Below are positions 9,937 through 20,799 of a stretch of DNA of 64,000 nucleotides, one piece after another (position 1 is the stretch's first letter; each line of letters opens with the position of its first letter). The DNA lies in the NCBI RefSeq assembly GCF_001886495.1, contig NZ_CP018022.1:310001-374000 (forward strand), in the 5' to 3' direction. The notes beneath the pieces are model-generated. The model searched no databases, was not told the origin of the DNA, and was given only the letters and a program-made list of their open reading frames with translations. Origin of the DNA: Spiroplasma sp. NBRC 100390 (GTDB lineage: Bacteria > Bacillota_I > Bacilli_A > Mycoplasmatales > Mycoplasmataceae). Made by a program: the position numbers and the translations under genes.

Positions 9937-10902
9937 ATGAATAACAATGAAAATGTTTATAATAATTTTAAAAGACCATGATATGAATTAAAACCAACCT
10001 TAGTTGATCGTGCTTCACCATTTGATTTTAAATTAGTTAATATTCGTAATACTGGTTATATTTTTATCGGAACAGCAATCTTTGCACCATTTTTTATTAG
10101 CATTTTAATTTCATATTTATTTACTCATAATGAATATGCTTTAGTCGGAATGAACTTTATTAGTTGAATTATCGTTGCTGTTGGTTCTTATTTTGTAATT
10201 GGTGGCGCTCAGAACGAAATTATGCGTTCTGGTGCAATTGCATTTTATTATTTTTATTTTATTCCTAATATGGTTGGTTTAATAATTGGTATCATTGCTA
10301 AGTCATTTCAGCCATCTGCTTCTGCTTTAACAACAATTAATTTATTAACAAGTTTACTTGCTGCTGGGATAACGATTTTTATTACTTACAAAACTTCACC
10401 CTTTATTTTTAAAAAAATTAAATTAACTTTTAAACAAGATTATAAACGCTTGCTGTTGGTTGGTTTAATTGCAATTATTGTCGTTTTTCTTTTTAATTTT
10501 ATTTTTGGTTATTTACAATCATTAATAACATCAACTCCATCAAAGAACCAAGAGAATTTAGTTAAAGGTCTTGGTAAGTGATGGAACATTGTGATTTTAT
10601 CGATTTATACGGTTTTTGTTGCACCGATTATTGAGGAATTAGCTTGCCGACATGGAATTTTTAGTTTAACGGGGAACAAATGAATTGCTTTTGTTGCTTC
10701 GACAATTTTCTTTGCTGGAATGCATGTTACTTCGACTGGTGATTGAGAACACATTATGGGTTATTTAGGAGCAGCATTAGCATTAGGAATGTTGTTTATG
10801 GTTGTTTATGGAAATGTAACTTATAATATTATTGCACATGGGGGGTTAAATTGTATTACTACCATTTTAATTATTACAGCTCCGAGTTTTTTAACTAGAT
10901 AA
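9937..10902 (+). CDS. CPBP-family intramembrane glutamic protease
   Basis: The 321-residue polytopic protein has about eight hydrophobic segments. The C-terminal domain carries the three CPBP/Abi motifs: E233-E234-x3-R238-H239 (APIIEELACRH), a second motif F-x3-H with His at ~263 (FFAGMH), and H-x3-N (HGGLN) near the end. Such enzymes cleave CaaX-like or signal-peptide substrates and are linked to bacteriocin immunity. The substrate is unknown here. TGA-Trp codons at several positions split the frame. It faces the AlaS-like gene across a shared terminator. Confidence 0.85.
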
Positions 10903-10931
10903 AATAAAAAGACCTTGTTGGTCTTTTTATT
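10903..10931. terminator. Bidirectional intrinsic terminator
   Basis: A 12-bp perfect stem (AATAAAAAGACC / GGTCTTTTTATT) with a TTGTT loop lies between the convergent CPBP gene and the minus-strand AlaS-like gene, overlapping the stop codon of the latter. Confidence 0.85.
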
Positions 10932-12315
10932 TTCTTAGAGCTGTTAACAATTGTTCTAAAAATGAATTAATTTCATTTTGATATGTAAAACTAATAAAGA
11001 ATGGGGTTCCACCACCAGTAATTTTAAAATGTTCCTTATTTGTTTGCAAGAAATTATTAAGATTAAAGTTAGTTTGATTTTTTTTAGTAAAACTAATAAA
11101 ACCATATTTTAAGGTTGCATTAACAAAAATAATTAAGGTATTTTGATACTCTTGCAAATATTTGTTTAATTTATTACGAACTAATTCAAGAGTTATTTTT
11201 TTATCATTAATAATAATTTCTTCCACTGTTAGGTTATTATTAATAGCAGTTGTTTTAACCGGAAAAGTAGTTTCTTCAATGGTTTGTAATAATTGCTTAT
11301 ATTTTACTTTTGCTATTTCATTTAATTCCTTTTCTAATTTTTCAATTTCAAGGTTCAAATTGTTTTTTTCAATTAAGGTTGTTGGTACAGGAAAATCAGG
11401 AATCATAAAAGTAAAGGTTGAATCATAACCACTAATTTTTTTTACACTTTGTTCTAAACCGCTTCTTTTTTGGTTAATTCAGTTGGTAAAGTATGCTTGT
11501 GTTGTTTCCTTATTCGTTGAAAATTGCATTCGAATTTTCTTTTTATCCGCTCAACAATCTCAAATTTCAAAAAAATCAATTTCTTGTAGATTATTAACAT
11601 GCGTTCCACCACATAAATCAATTGTGGCAGTAGGGAATTCAACTACCCGAACAATTGGATCATATTCAAAATTTGGATGTGCAATTGTTAATTTTACTGC
11701 TTCAGCAATTGGCATTTGATGTTCAATTTTAGCAATATCATGGTTAATTAAATCATTAATAATTTTCTGACGCGCTGCTAAAATAATATTTAATCAATTA
11801 TCAACTTTATTCATTGCTAATAAAGCATAATCAATTCTAATTTGAACTGAATCTGTTATTTCACCATCATTTAAAATTTGTTCAATAAGATATGATAAGA
11901 GATGTTGGGCAGTATGGTTTTTTGTAAGTTTAATGCGACGTTCTGTGTCAATTTTTTGTTCTAAAGTATCGTTAAGATTGATTGTTGCTCCTTGTGTATC
12001 AACAAGATGAAGATATACTTTTTTATAGATTTGCTTATTAAGATCAAAAACCATAATTTTATGCTTATCTTTAATTAAAACACCAGTATCTGAAATTTGA
12101 CCCCCACCAAGAGCATAAAAAACAGTATGGTCAAAGGCAATAAAACCAACTCCATTTAATTGTTCAACGGGGTGCCCCGCTTCATTAAAGAGAGCTACAA
12201 CAGTTCCGTTGTCGGTCATTTGTTGATACCCATGAAATTTTGTTAGGGGAATCATAACTTTGTTATCTTGTTTTTTTAAGTTAGTTCATAATAATTCAAT
12301 TTGTTCATTATTCAT
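10927..12315 (-). CDS. Stand-alone alanyl-tRNA synthetase-like editing/DHHA1 protein
   Basis: The 462-residue protein matches the C-terminal half of AlaS: the editing domain followed by a coiled region and a DHHA1-type end. It has no class II aminoacylation domain. The editing-site metal ligands are visible as HTAQH (H-x3-H) and, further on, CGGTH (C-x3-H). The TKFHGY and FYALGGGQISDTG segments that begin AlaS editing domains sit at its N-terminus. It therefore probably hydrolyses Ser- or Gly-mischarged tRNA-Ala in trans, like AlaX-L proteins. The ATG at 12315 is preceded by AAAGGA and a -10 box. Full AlaS is ~880 residues; no aminoacylation domain is found nearby, so this is a separate gene rather than a broken alaS. 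Confidence 0.85.
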
Positions 12316-12344
12316 AGTAATATCCTTTCTTAATATTAATTAAA

Positions 12345-12350
12345 ATTATA
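12345..12350 (-). promoter_or_regulatory. Probable -10 box for the AlaS-like gene
   Basis: TATAAT on the minus strand, 29 bases upstream of the ATG at 12315. No clear -35. Confidence 0.5.
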
Positions 12351-12366
12351 TGTTATTTTATAAAAT

Positions 12367-12395
12367 AAAAAAAGAATAATTAAAGTATTCTTTTA
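12367..12395 (-). terminator. Intrinsic terminator of the RNase J gene
   Basis: On the minus strand an AAAAGAATAC / TATTCTTTT hairpin with a short AT loop is followed by a T-run; it overlaps the RNase J stop codon. Confidence 0.7.
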
Positions 12396-14153
12396 TTTTT
12401 TATTTAAAATTACAGGGATAATTAGCGGATTACGACGTTTATAACGGTAAATAAATGGCGATAGTGATTGTTTAATTGCATTTTTAAGAGCACCAAAAGT
12501 TGGCTTTTGAGTTTTTAAAACTTCATTAACTGCTTCAGTTGCTAATCGAATTGATTCATTGATAATATTTCCTGATTCTTTAACATAGAAACTTCCTCGT
12601 GAAATAATACGAGGTGGTGTTAATAACTGGTTATTTTGTGAATCAATTGAAATAACAACAGCAATTAAACCATCTTTTGATAAAATTTCACGGTCACGAA
12701 CAACAGCAGTTGTTTGACCAGATAAATCTTTTCCATCAACATAAACTGCTTCGGCTTCAATTCGTTTTCCAATCGCTCCGGTACCGTTTAACAATTCAAT
12801 TTGATCACCATTAGCACAAATAAAGACGTTTTCTTTTGGAACATTAACACTAGTTGCTGTTTCACCGTGTTGACGTAACATACGATAATCTCCATGCATT
12901 GGCATAAAGTATTTTGGTTTTAATAATGTAAATAATAATTTTTGTTCTTCTTGCGAAGCATGCCCTGAAGTATGAATTTGGTTCAGAGGACTATTTTCTT
13001 GGACAATTGCCCCAGCACGAACCAATTTGTTAATAACGCGTTCAACATCGGCTTGGTTACCAGGAATTGGTGATGATGAGAAAATAACAGTATCACCAGG
13101 AATAATTGAAATATGTTGATGCTGATTATTAGCAATTCGTGATAAAGCAGCCATTGGTTCTCCCTGACTTCCGGTACAAATAATTAAAATCTCGTTATCC
13201 TTATAGTTTTTAGCATCATTAGCTTTAATAAAGGCTTTATCAGAAATTTTTAAATGTCCCATTTGACGGATAATTTTAATAATTCGGTCTAAACTTCTTC
13301 CAAAAACTAAAATTTTACGACCATATTTATTAGCAATTTCAACAATATGTTGAATTCGGTGAACATTTGAAGCAAATGTTGAAATCAAGATTCGTCCTTT
13401 TGCTTTTACAAATAATTCTGCAATATTTTTAATAATTTTTGTTTCAGTTTGAGTATATCCCTCAACTTCCGCATTTGTACTGTCTGCCATCAATAACATA
13501 ACACCTTCTTGCCCCATATTTGCCATTCGTTCAATGTCAGAACGATGTCCTAATGGTGTTCAGTCAAATTTATAGTCTCCTGTTGATACTACTTTGCCAT
13601 TTGGTGTCATAACTGAAATTCCAAAGGCATCAGGAATACTATGGTTAACAGCAAAAAAGTTAATTTTAAAGTTTTTAGTTTTAATAACACTCATATTGTC
13701 AACTTCTTTAACAATAGTGGTTTGTTCTAATTTTGCTTCTTTTAATCGATCACGAATCAAAGCAGCAGCTAATCGAGGGGCATAAATGATTGGAATTGTT
13801 ACTTCTCTTAACAAGTATGGAATTCCTCCAATATGGTCTTCATGCCCATGAGTAATAAATAGAGCTTTTATTTTTCGTTGATTTTCTTTTAAATAATTGT
13901 AATTTGGAATAACAGCGTCTACTCCAAGCATTGTTGAACTAGGGAATTTAACTCCAGCATCAAGCATAATTAATTCTTCATCATGCTCAATACAGTATGT
14001 ATTTTTACCAACTTCTTCTAAACCTCCTAAGGCAAAGACTTTTGTTGGAAATTTATTTTTAATAATATTTTGTGTTGTTGTTTTTGGTACTATACTAGCT
14101 GGTTTTGTAGTTGTTGTTTTATTTTTATTTATCTCTTTGTTTTCTTCATTCAT
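12393..14153 (-). CDS. rnj: Ribonuclease J
   Basis: The 586-residue metallo-beta-lactamase/beta-CASP nuclease combines 5'-3' exoribonuclease and endoribonuclease activity in mRNA decay and rRNA maturation. The zinc motif HGHEDH is at residues 102-107, and the ALGGLEEVGKN start of the lactamase domain is at 41-51. Beta-CASP features follow: DSTNAEVEGYT, STFASNVHR and the MHGDYR motif. About 35 Lys/Thr/Asn-rich residues precede the fold and look disordered. I chose ATG 14153 (AGGTG nine bases upstream) rather than GTG 14165. One TGA-Trp at ~13560 splits the frame. RNase Y is also in this window, so both Gram-positive-type decay nucleases are present. Confidence 0.95.
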
Positions 14154-14257
14154 TGAAACTATCACCTCATAATTCTAAAAATTCATAGTTTTTTCTTATT
14201 AAATTTATTATTTAATATTATTAAAAAGAAAAAAATTAATTCCCTAGTATCCAAAAA

Positions 14258-14287
14258 ATTATAACACAAAGATTAATAAGTTTACAA
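14258..14287 (-). promoter_or_regulatory. Promoter of RNase J
   Basis: On the minus strand, TTGTAA (14287-14282), an 18-bp spacer and TGT-TATAAT (extended -10, box 14263-14258). The implied leader is about 100 nt long. The rest of the 174-bp gap (14154-14327) is AT-rich and holds no gene that I can see. Confidence 0.65.
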
Positions 14288-14327
14288 AAAAAATACTTTT
14301 TCTTAAAAAAGTTAAAAATTATTAAGT

Positions 14328-14909
14328 TTATAGAATAATTCAATCCGAATTTTTTAATCAAGGATTTTTTTTATTAATTAAATCATAATATAATTTACCC
14401 TCTAAATGTTCTTGTTCATGTTGAAAAACAATTGCTTCATAACTTCGAACGGTAATTGTTACTTGTTGTTGTTTTAGATAGTCATATCCATCAATGATAA
14501 TTCGAAAACTACGTGGAACAAAGCCTTCTTTATCACCATCAACACTTAAACAACCTTCGCCCTCTTCAATACAAGCCAATTGTACGCTTTTGCCAATAAT
14601 TGTTGGATTAATCATTGCATGTTCAATTACTTTTTTGGTTCCAGTTTCATCATCAGTATCTTCAATTCTAATATAATACATCTTAATATTATGACCAATT
14701 TGTGGGGCGGCAAGGCCAACTGCAGGTCTAATTGTTTGTTTATCATTTTTTTGTAAATCTTGTGAATAACGCACAAAATCAATTAATTTTTGCATAACAA
14801 GTTCATTTTCGGGCGATAATGGAAACAAAACATCATTTGATGATTGTCGAATTGATGGTGTATCATCAAATACTAATCAATCCTTATTTGGAATTTCATT
14901 TTGTAACAC
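14328..14909 (-). CDS. def: Peptide deformylase
   Basis: The 193-residue enzyme removes the formyl group from the initiator Met of nascent proteins. All three motifs are seen: VGLAAPQIG (residues 64-72), EGCLS with the metal-binding Cys, and the metal motif HEQEH (family pattern H-E-x-[DE]-H) followed by LEGKLYYD. The start is the GTG at 14909 behind a GAGGTG site; this restores the usual PNKDWLVFDD N-terminus of mollicute deformylases. The apparent stop at 14358 is TGA-Trp and the true TAA is at 14328. It is divergent from rsmD. Confidence 0.92.
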
Positions 14910-14929
14910 TAAAAATCACCTCTTAGAAA

Positions 14930-14935
14930 ATTATA
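14930..14935 (-). promoter_or_regulatory. Extended -10 box for def
   Basis: TGT-TATAAT on the minus strand, about 20 bases upstream of the GTG start of def, which leaves a very short leader. Confidence 0.55.
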
Positions 14936-14965
14936 ACATATCCCATAATTATTGATGAAATTTAG

Positions 14966-14971
14966 TATAAT
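14966..14971 (+). promoter_or_regulatory. Probable -10 box for the rsmD-gmk-rsmB run
   Basis: TATAAT 27 bases before the rsmD ATG at 14999, in the divergent gap with def. A TTGATG only 8 bp upstream is too close to be its -35. Confidence 0.5.
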
Positions 14972-14998
14972 AAAAAAGATAGAAAAGAGATTAGAAGT

Positions 14999-15562
14999 AT
15001 GCGTGTAATTAGTGGAAAGTATAAGGGTTATCAAATTAAAACTTTAGAAGGAATGAACACCCGCCCAATGACTGCCCGAGTGAAAGAAGATATGTTTAAT
15101 ATTTTAGATAACTATTTTATCTATGAAAATAAAACTGGTTTAGATATTTTTGCTGGTAGTGGTCAATTGGGAATTGAAGGATTATCACGCGGATTACAAC
15201 AATGTTTTTTTAATGATTTCCATCAAGGTGCTTATCAAATAATTACAACTAATCTTCAAAATCTAAAAATTGTGAATGGAAAAGTATTAAATTATGATTA
15301 TAATGTGTTATTAAATTGAATGTTTCAAAATCAAATAGCGATTGATATTTTATTTTTGGACCCACCTTTTAAGCAAATTCAATATTATTATGATATTATT
15401 ACTACAATATTGAAAAACAATATTATAAATAACTATGGAATAATAGTTTGTGAATCAAATCAAGAACTATCATTTGCTCAATTTGACTTAGTGATGTTAC
15501 GTTACAAAAGATATAAAAAAAAGTATTTATATATACTACGTTTAGAAAAAGGAGAAAATTAG
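14999..15562 (+). CDS. rsmD: 16S rRNA (guanine966-N2)-methyltransferase
   Basis: The 187-residue SAM-dependent enzyme methylates G966 of 16S rRNA. It opens with MRVISGKYKG and has the RPMTARVKE segment typical of RsmD. SAM motif I is DIFAGSGQLGIE and the catalytic (D/N)PP(F/Y) motif is LDPPF. An in-frame TGA at 15317-15319 is Trp, so the two apparent ORFs are one gene. It is the first gene of a tight run with gmk (1-nt gap) and rsmB. Confidence 0.9.
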
Positions 15563-15563
15563 T

Positions 15564-16139
15564 GTGCAAAAAAGGGGTTTTTTAATTATCTTCTCTGGCC
15601 CATCGGGAGTTGGGAAAGGAACAATTTGCCAGGAACTGTTTAAATATGAAGAATTAAATTTAGCTTATTCAGTTTCAATGACAACAAGAGAAAAGAGGCC
15701 AGATGAAATTGATGGCGTAAATTATTTTTTTGTTGATCGACCAACCTTTGAAAATGCAATTAAAAATGATGAACTATTAGAATATGCAGAATTTGTTGGG
15801 AATTATTATGGAACACCAAAATCATATTGTATTGAACAAATTGAAAAAGGGAAAAATGTTTTATTAGAAATTGAAGTTCAAGGAGCAACACAAGTATTAG
15901 AAAAAATTACTGATGCAGTTTCAATTTTTTTAATTCCGCCAAGTTTAGATGAATTAGAGAAGCGGATTCGTGGACGAAAAAGTGAGCCCGAATCTGTTCT
16001 TCAAGCCCGATTAGCAAAAGCAGCTGATGAACTTCCGCTACAAAGTAATTATAATTATGTTGTTGTGAATAATACCGTTGAACAAGCAGTGGCAGAAATT
16101 AAAACAATTTTAGAGCAAGAAATTGCTAATCGTTTATAA
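15564..16139 (+). CDS. gmk: Guanylate kinase
   Basis: The 191-residue enzyme phosphorylates GMP and dGMP. The P-loop SGPSGVGKGT is at residues 11-20. The GMP-binding region with SVSMTTREKRPDE, GVNYFFV and YAEFVGNYYGTP follows, then LEIEVQGA. It begins with GTG at 15564, with GGAG at 15551-15554 nine bases away; the other GTG at 15562 is out of frame. Only one base separates it from the rsmD stop. Linkage of gmk to def and rsmB recalls the Bacillus gmk-rpoZ-coaBC-priA-def-fmt-rsmB cluster with the intervening genes lost. Confidence 0.94.
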   Translation: MQKRGFLIIFSGPSGVGKGTICQELFKYEELNLAYSVSMTTREKRPDEIDGVNYFFVDRPTFENAIKNDELLEYAEFVGNYYGTPKSYCIEQIEKGKNVLLEIEVQGATQVLEKITDAVSIFLIPPSLDELEKRIRGRKSEPESVLQARLAKAADELPLQSNYNYVVVNNTVEQAVAEIKTILEQEIANRL

Positions 16140-16161
16140 GTTAACTAAAGGTGGTTAAGGT

Positions 16162-17433
16162 ATGCGAGCAAGAGAATTAGCCTGAGATATTCTGTGGAAG
16201 GTTTTTGCAAAAAATAAATTTAGTAATCATTTATTAGCAAAAACAATTGAACTAAACGCCAGTTTTACTGATCAGGATAAAACCTTAATTTATCGAATTG
16301 TTTATGGCACTCTTAAAAACAAATTATATTTAGAATATATTGCTAATCAATTTATTGATAATAGAAAAACTAATCAAAAACTACAAGTCATCTTATGAAT
16401 GAGCATTTATCAATTTCGTTTCTTGGATCGCATTCCAAACTATGCTATTGTTAATGAAGCAGTTAACATTGGAAAAAAACTTAATTCAAAATATGCGGGG
16501 TTTGTTAATGCTACTTTAAAAAGGATTTTTGAAAGCAGTGATGATATTTTTGAAATCAACCTTGCTGATGAAACAAAAAAATTAAGTATTAAATATAGTT
16601 TTCCGTCGTCATTATACTTAATTCTTCGAAATGAATATAATGAAGAGATTGCGCGAAAAGTTATGGAAGATAATTTAACAATTCCAAAACTTGCTTTTCG
16701 TGTTAATACTTTAAAAATTACACAAGATGAATTATTAACAAAATATGCTGATTATAATTTAACAAAAAGTGTGGTTTCACCAGTTGGAGTTATTGCTGAA
16801 AAACCGGTTATTAATTCCGCAATGTTTCAAGAGGGTTTAATTTTTATTCAAGATGAAATGAGTATGCGAATTGCAGAAGTCTTAGATCCCCAAGAAACTG
16901 ATCGTGTCTTAGATATGTGTAGTGCTCCTGGTGGTAAAACAACACATTTAAGTCAGTTAATGAATAATAAAGGTATTATTGATGCATATGATATCAGTGA
17001 AAAGAAACTTAATTTAATTAAAACTAATGCCCAACGATTAGGGATTACTAATATTTATCCGCATTTATTAGATGCTAGAAAAATTAATTCATCGGTTCAA
17101 TATGATAAAATTTTATGTGACGCACCATGTAGTGGTCTTGGTGTTATTAAACGAAAACCAGAAATTAAATATCATTCTTTTACAAGTGAGAAGTTAGCTA
17201 ATTTAGTAGAAATCCAAGAACAATTGTTAGAGAAAGCTTATGAATTATTAAAACCAGGAGGTATTTTAGTTTATTCTACTTGTACATTTGAAGTATATGA
17301 AAACAGTTTACAAATTAGAAATTTTTTAGCAAAATATAATGATCTTGAGATAATTACAACTGAGCAAATTTTTGGGTATGAAAACAATACTGATGGATTT
17401 TATTATTGTAAAATTAGAAAAAAAGATAAGTAA
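16162..17433 (+). CDS. rsmB: 16S rRNA (cytosine967-C5)-methyltransferase
   Basis: The 423-residue protein has the RsmB architecture: an N-terminal NusB-like RNA-binding domain (~1-140) and a C-terminal Rossmann methyltransferase. SAM motif I is DMCSAPGGKTTH. The two catalytic cysteines are in DAPCSG (C323) and STCTFE (C374). The ATG at 16162 restores the full NusB-like domain, which is interrupted by TGA-Trp codons. It is co-directional with and close to gmk. Confidence 0.93.
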
Positions 17434-17487
17434 TTATAAAAAGTATGTAAAATATATATAAGAATAAGAAAGGAAGGAAGCATAGTT

Positions 17488-19161
17488 ATGAATACGAATG
17501 TTAAACTGATTGAAGATCTTTTGCAGCAATATTTAAAGGCACACAATTTAACCAAAGAAGTAATGATTGAAAAACCACGACAAGAAGGTTTTGGGCATTT
17601 ATCAACAAATTTAGCTTTATTATTAGCTAAAGATTTAAAAAAAGCGCCAAATAAAATTGCCGAAGAAATTATTGCTTTTATTGAAAAAAATAATAAGACA
17701 TATTTTAAAAAAATTGAAATTGCTGGAGCAGGATTTATTAATTTTACGCTAGCTGATGAACAATTACATCAAGTTATTAATGATGTTTTAAAGTTACAAG
17801 CAAAATATGGACATTCAGCACCAAAAGATTTTATTTATAATTTAGAAATTGTATCAGCAAACCCAACCGGTTTTTTACATATTGGTCATGCACGGAATGG
17901 AGCTATTGGGGATAGTGTTGCGCGTATTTTACGTGCGGCGGGATATAAAGTTCAAACTGAATATTATGTTAATGATGCTGGTAATCAAATTAATAATTTA
18001 GCCGTAACTGTTTTTGTTAGTTATTTAAATTTATTAGGGAAAAAAACTGAATTACCACCAGAAGCATACCGTGGTGATATGTATGATGAAGTAGCACAAT
18101 ATTTTGTGGATAATTATCAAGATAAATTTATTGATTTAACTTTTAATGAGGATTATAAACTTAGTGATTCAGAGGTGCACGAATTGTTTCGCAAAAAATC
18201 GGTTGATTTATTTTTAGATATTATCAAAGAACAATTAAAATTATTTCGGGTTGATATTGAATATTATTCATCAGAAGCCTCAATGTATGAAGGCGGTAAA
18301 ATTCAAGGAACATTAGACCAATATGCCAAATTAAATAAAACGTATCAACAAGATGGCGCTTTATGATTAAAGACTACTGATTTTGGTGATGATAAAGATC
18401 GTGTTTTAGTTAAATCAAATGGTGATTTAACATATATTACACCAGATTTAGCTGCACATAATGAACGTTTAATGCGAACAAAAGCCGATAAATTAGTTAA
18501 TTTTTGAGGCGGTGATCACCATGGGTACATTATTCGAATGTTGGCGGGTTTACAATTATTAGGTTATAAAAAAGATATCTTAGATATTGATATGATTCAA
18601 ATGGTGCGATTAATTAAAGACGGTGCTGAATATAAAATGAGTAAGCGAAAAGGAACGGCAGTTTGATTAATTGATTTAATTGAAGAAATTGGGGTTGATC
18701 CAATTCGTTATATGTTAGTTTCAAAAAGTGCACAAAGTCATATGGATTTAGATATTGGTGTTTTAAAAGAGCATTCATCAAAAAACCCCGTTTATTATGC
18801 ACAATATGCAACAGCGCGTTGCAATAGTGTTTTACAACAAGCCAAAGTTAATGATATTAAAATTGATAATGTTAAAACTTTTGAGTTATTAACTTCACAA
18901 AAAGAATTAGATCTTTTAAATGATATTGATTTATTTAATCGTTGTGTTGAAGGGGCGGCAAAGTTGCGCCAACCGCATTTAATTTGTGATTATTTACAAA
19001 ATATTGCACGTCAGTTCCATTCGTATTATAATGAATCAAAAGTTATTAATTTAGATAACTTAGAATTAACAAAACAACGTTTAGTTTTTATTAAAGTAAT
19101 TTATCAAATCTTAGCAAATGCCTTTAATTTATTAGGGGTTAATGTTATTGAACAGATGTAA
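17488..19161 (+). CDS. argS: Arginyl-tRNA synthetase
   Basis: The 557-residue class I synthetase charges tRNA-Arg. The HIGH motif (HIGHARNG) begins at residue 131 and KMSKRKG at ~383, preceded by the N-terminal Add-1 domain and followed by the helical DALR anticodon-binding domain ([19 protein letters not shown]). Length matches bacterial ArgS. Several TGA-Trp codons between 18366 and 18666 split it. An AAAGGAAGGAAG site precedes the ATG. Confidence 0.95.
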
Positions 19162-19173
19162 ATTAAGTTGTGC

Positions 19174-19179
19174 TATAAT
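19174..19179 (+). promoter_or_regulatory. Extended -10 promoter for the 19207 transporter-like gene
   Basis: TGC-TATAAT in the 45-bp gap after argS; a GAAAGAGGG ribosome site at 19191-19199 follows. No good -35, as often with TGn extended boxes. Confidence 0.55.
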
Positions 19180-19206
19180 TTATCAGAGAAGAAAGAGGGT
19201 CTAAGC

Positions 19207-20721
19207 ATGTTAAACGATAATTGAGATGTTTTTTTATTTAGTCCATTAATGCTATTATTGTTATTTGTTCTTTATATCTTAATTTTAGTAAAAAACATTA
19301 AAATTAAACATGCTAGTCAAAAAGCATTCTTTGTTCAAACTTTTTTATATTGGTTTGCTTTATCAGCCATTGTTGGTGATAATTTAGAATTTAGAAACCT
19401 ATTTTTTGCTGCTTCAATTAATAATTTTGAAGGGATTGCGTTAATTACAGTTGCATCTCTTTCATTTTATGCAGTGTTAGCAATGATCCCTTATGTTTTT
19501 TTACATAAGGTTTTTTCTCGCGTTGGCTGACATTTTGTACAATATGGAATTTTTGCTGGTTCGGCCCTAGGTATTATTATTTTAATTGCTTATCCGTCGC
19601 TACCAACTTTAATTATTGCAGCAATTTTTTTAGGGTTTGGAATTGTTAGCAAAGCTAGTTATTTTTTATCATATAATGAAGTTTACGGTCGTAAGTTTTT
19701 TCCTTTTAAAACTGTTAGTTTAATTGCACCATTAATGACTTTTGCTCTTATTTTTGGAAGTGAGCTTAATAATTTGGTGATAACAGGAGCTAGCAATTTA
19801 TCCAATCATTTACAAATTGTAATTATTGGAATGATTGCCGTTTGTGCGATTGGGATTGCAGCAATGATATACTCGTTATTTTCACATAAAGAATTTACTT
19901 CACAACCTTTTACAATTGAACAACAAAAAATGTTTGAACCATTTAAATGAAAAAAAGTTTTAATTATCTTTTTTATGTTTCTTTTAATTATTGCTTTAAA
20001 AGAAATATCACAATCAAATATTTATATTTGATTATTAGGGCAGCGGACTTGGGAAAAATACCATGATGCCTTAAAGGTAAATCAATTTGTTCGTTTGAAT
20101 GAGCAGTTATTTTTAATTCCACAATTTTTTGGTGCTTATTTAGCATGTCATTTACTTTATAATAAAATTGGTGTTAAGTATTGTTTTGGTTTAGGATTAT
20201 TATTATGATTCTTATTCTTTAGTATTGCTGCTTTTAACCATTCTCCTGATGCTTATTTATTTTTACAAATAATTAATGGTTTAGCTTATTCAATGTGTTT
20301 TAGTATTTTATTTGCAATGACTTGCGAATGAAAATATCGTTCCCCAACCAATCGTCCCGTTGTTGCTCAATTACAATTATTATGATTTGGAGTTGAATTT
20401 ATTACAAAATTCTTTGATGATTTTGTTCGTGAAAAAAAGATAGGAATATTTAGTAATTATGTTCCGGGGCAAAACTATATTCCAGTTGATAATTTTGCTG
20501 GTCAAATTGATAATATTACAACAATAATTTTTACAATTTGTGCATCAATTGTGCTAATTATTCTGTTAATATTTTATTATACCTCAGACCTAATTTTAGC
20601 TGAATATCGTAATCATTTGCGATTATTGGTTCCTAAAATTAACTTGTTGCTACGTGAAAGCTTTATTAGTCGTGTAAAGTCAAATATGGCAATTGAGGCA
20701 GATGAAAAAAATAAAAGTTAA
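19207..20721 (+). CDS. Multi-pass membrane protein, probable MFS-like transporter
   Basis: The 504-residue protein is strongly hydrophobic, with about eleven to twelve predicted membrane segments and short loops. A more polar loop (~235-255) in the middle separates two halves, as in MFS transporters. A polar C-terminal tail of about 30 residues faces the cytoplasm. I see no classical MFS signature and cannot name a substrate. The gene contains many TGA-Trp codons. It lies directly upstream of a BMP-type lipoprotein (78-bp gap, separate ribosome site), so the two might serve a common uptake function, but that is inference only. Confidence 0.65.
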
Positions 20722-20799
20722 CATAATAATGAATTATTCCTTGGTTTAAGAAGCAATGCTTTTTATTGTGTTTAACTTTATTTTTAGAAGGAGTATGTA

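Noticed and set aside
11454-11719. Short ORFs on both strands within the AlaS-like gene
   Set aside because: The AlaS-like frame is continuous here under code 4 and includes the CGGTH motif; the others are shadows in different frames.
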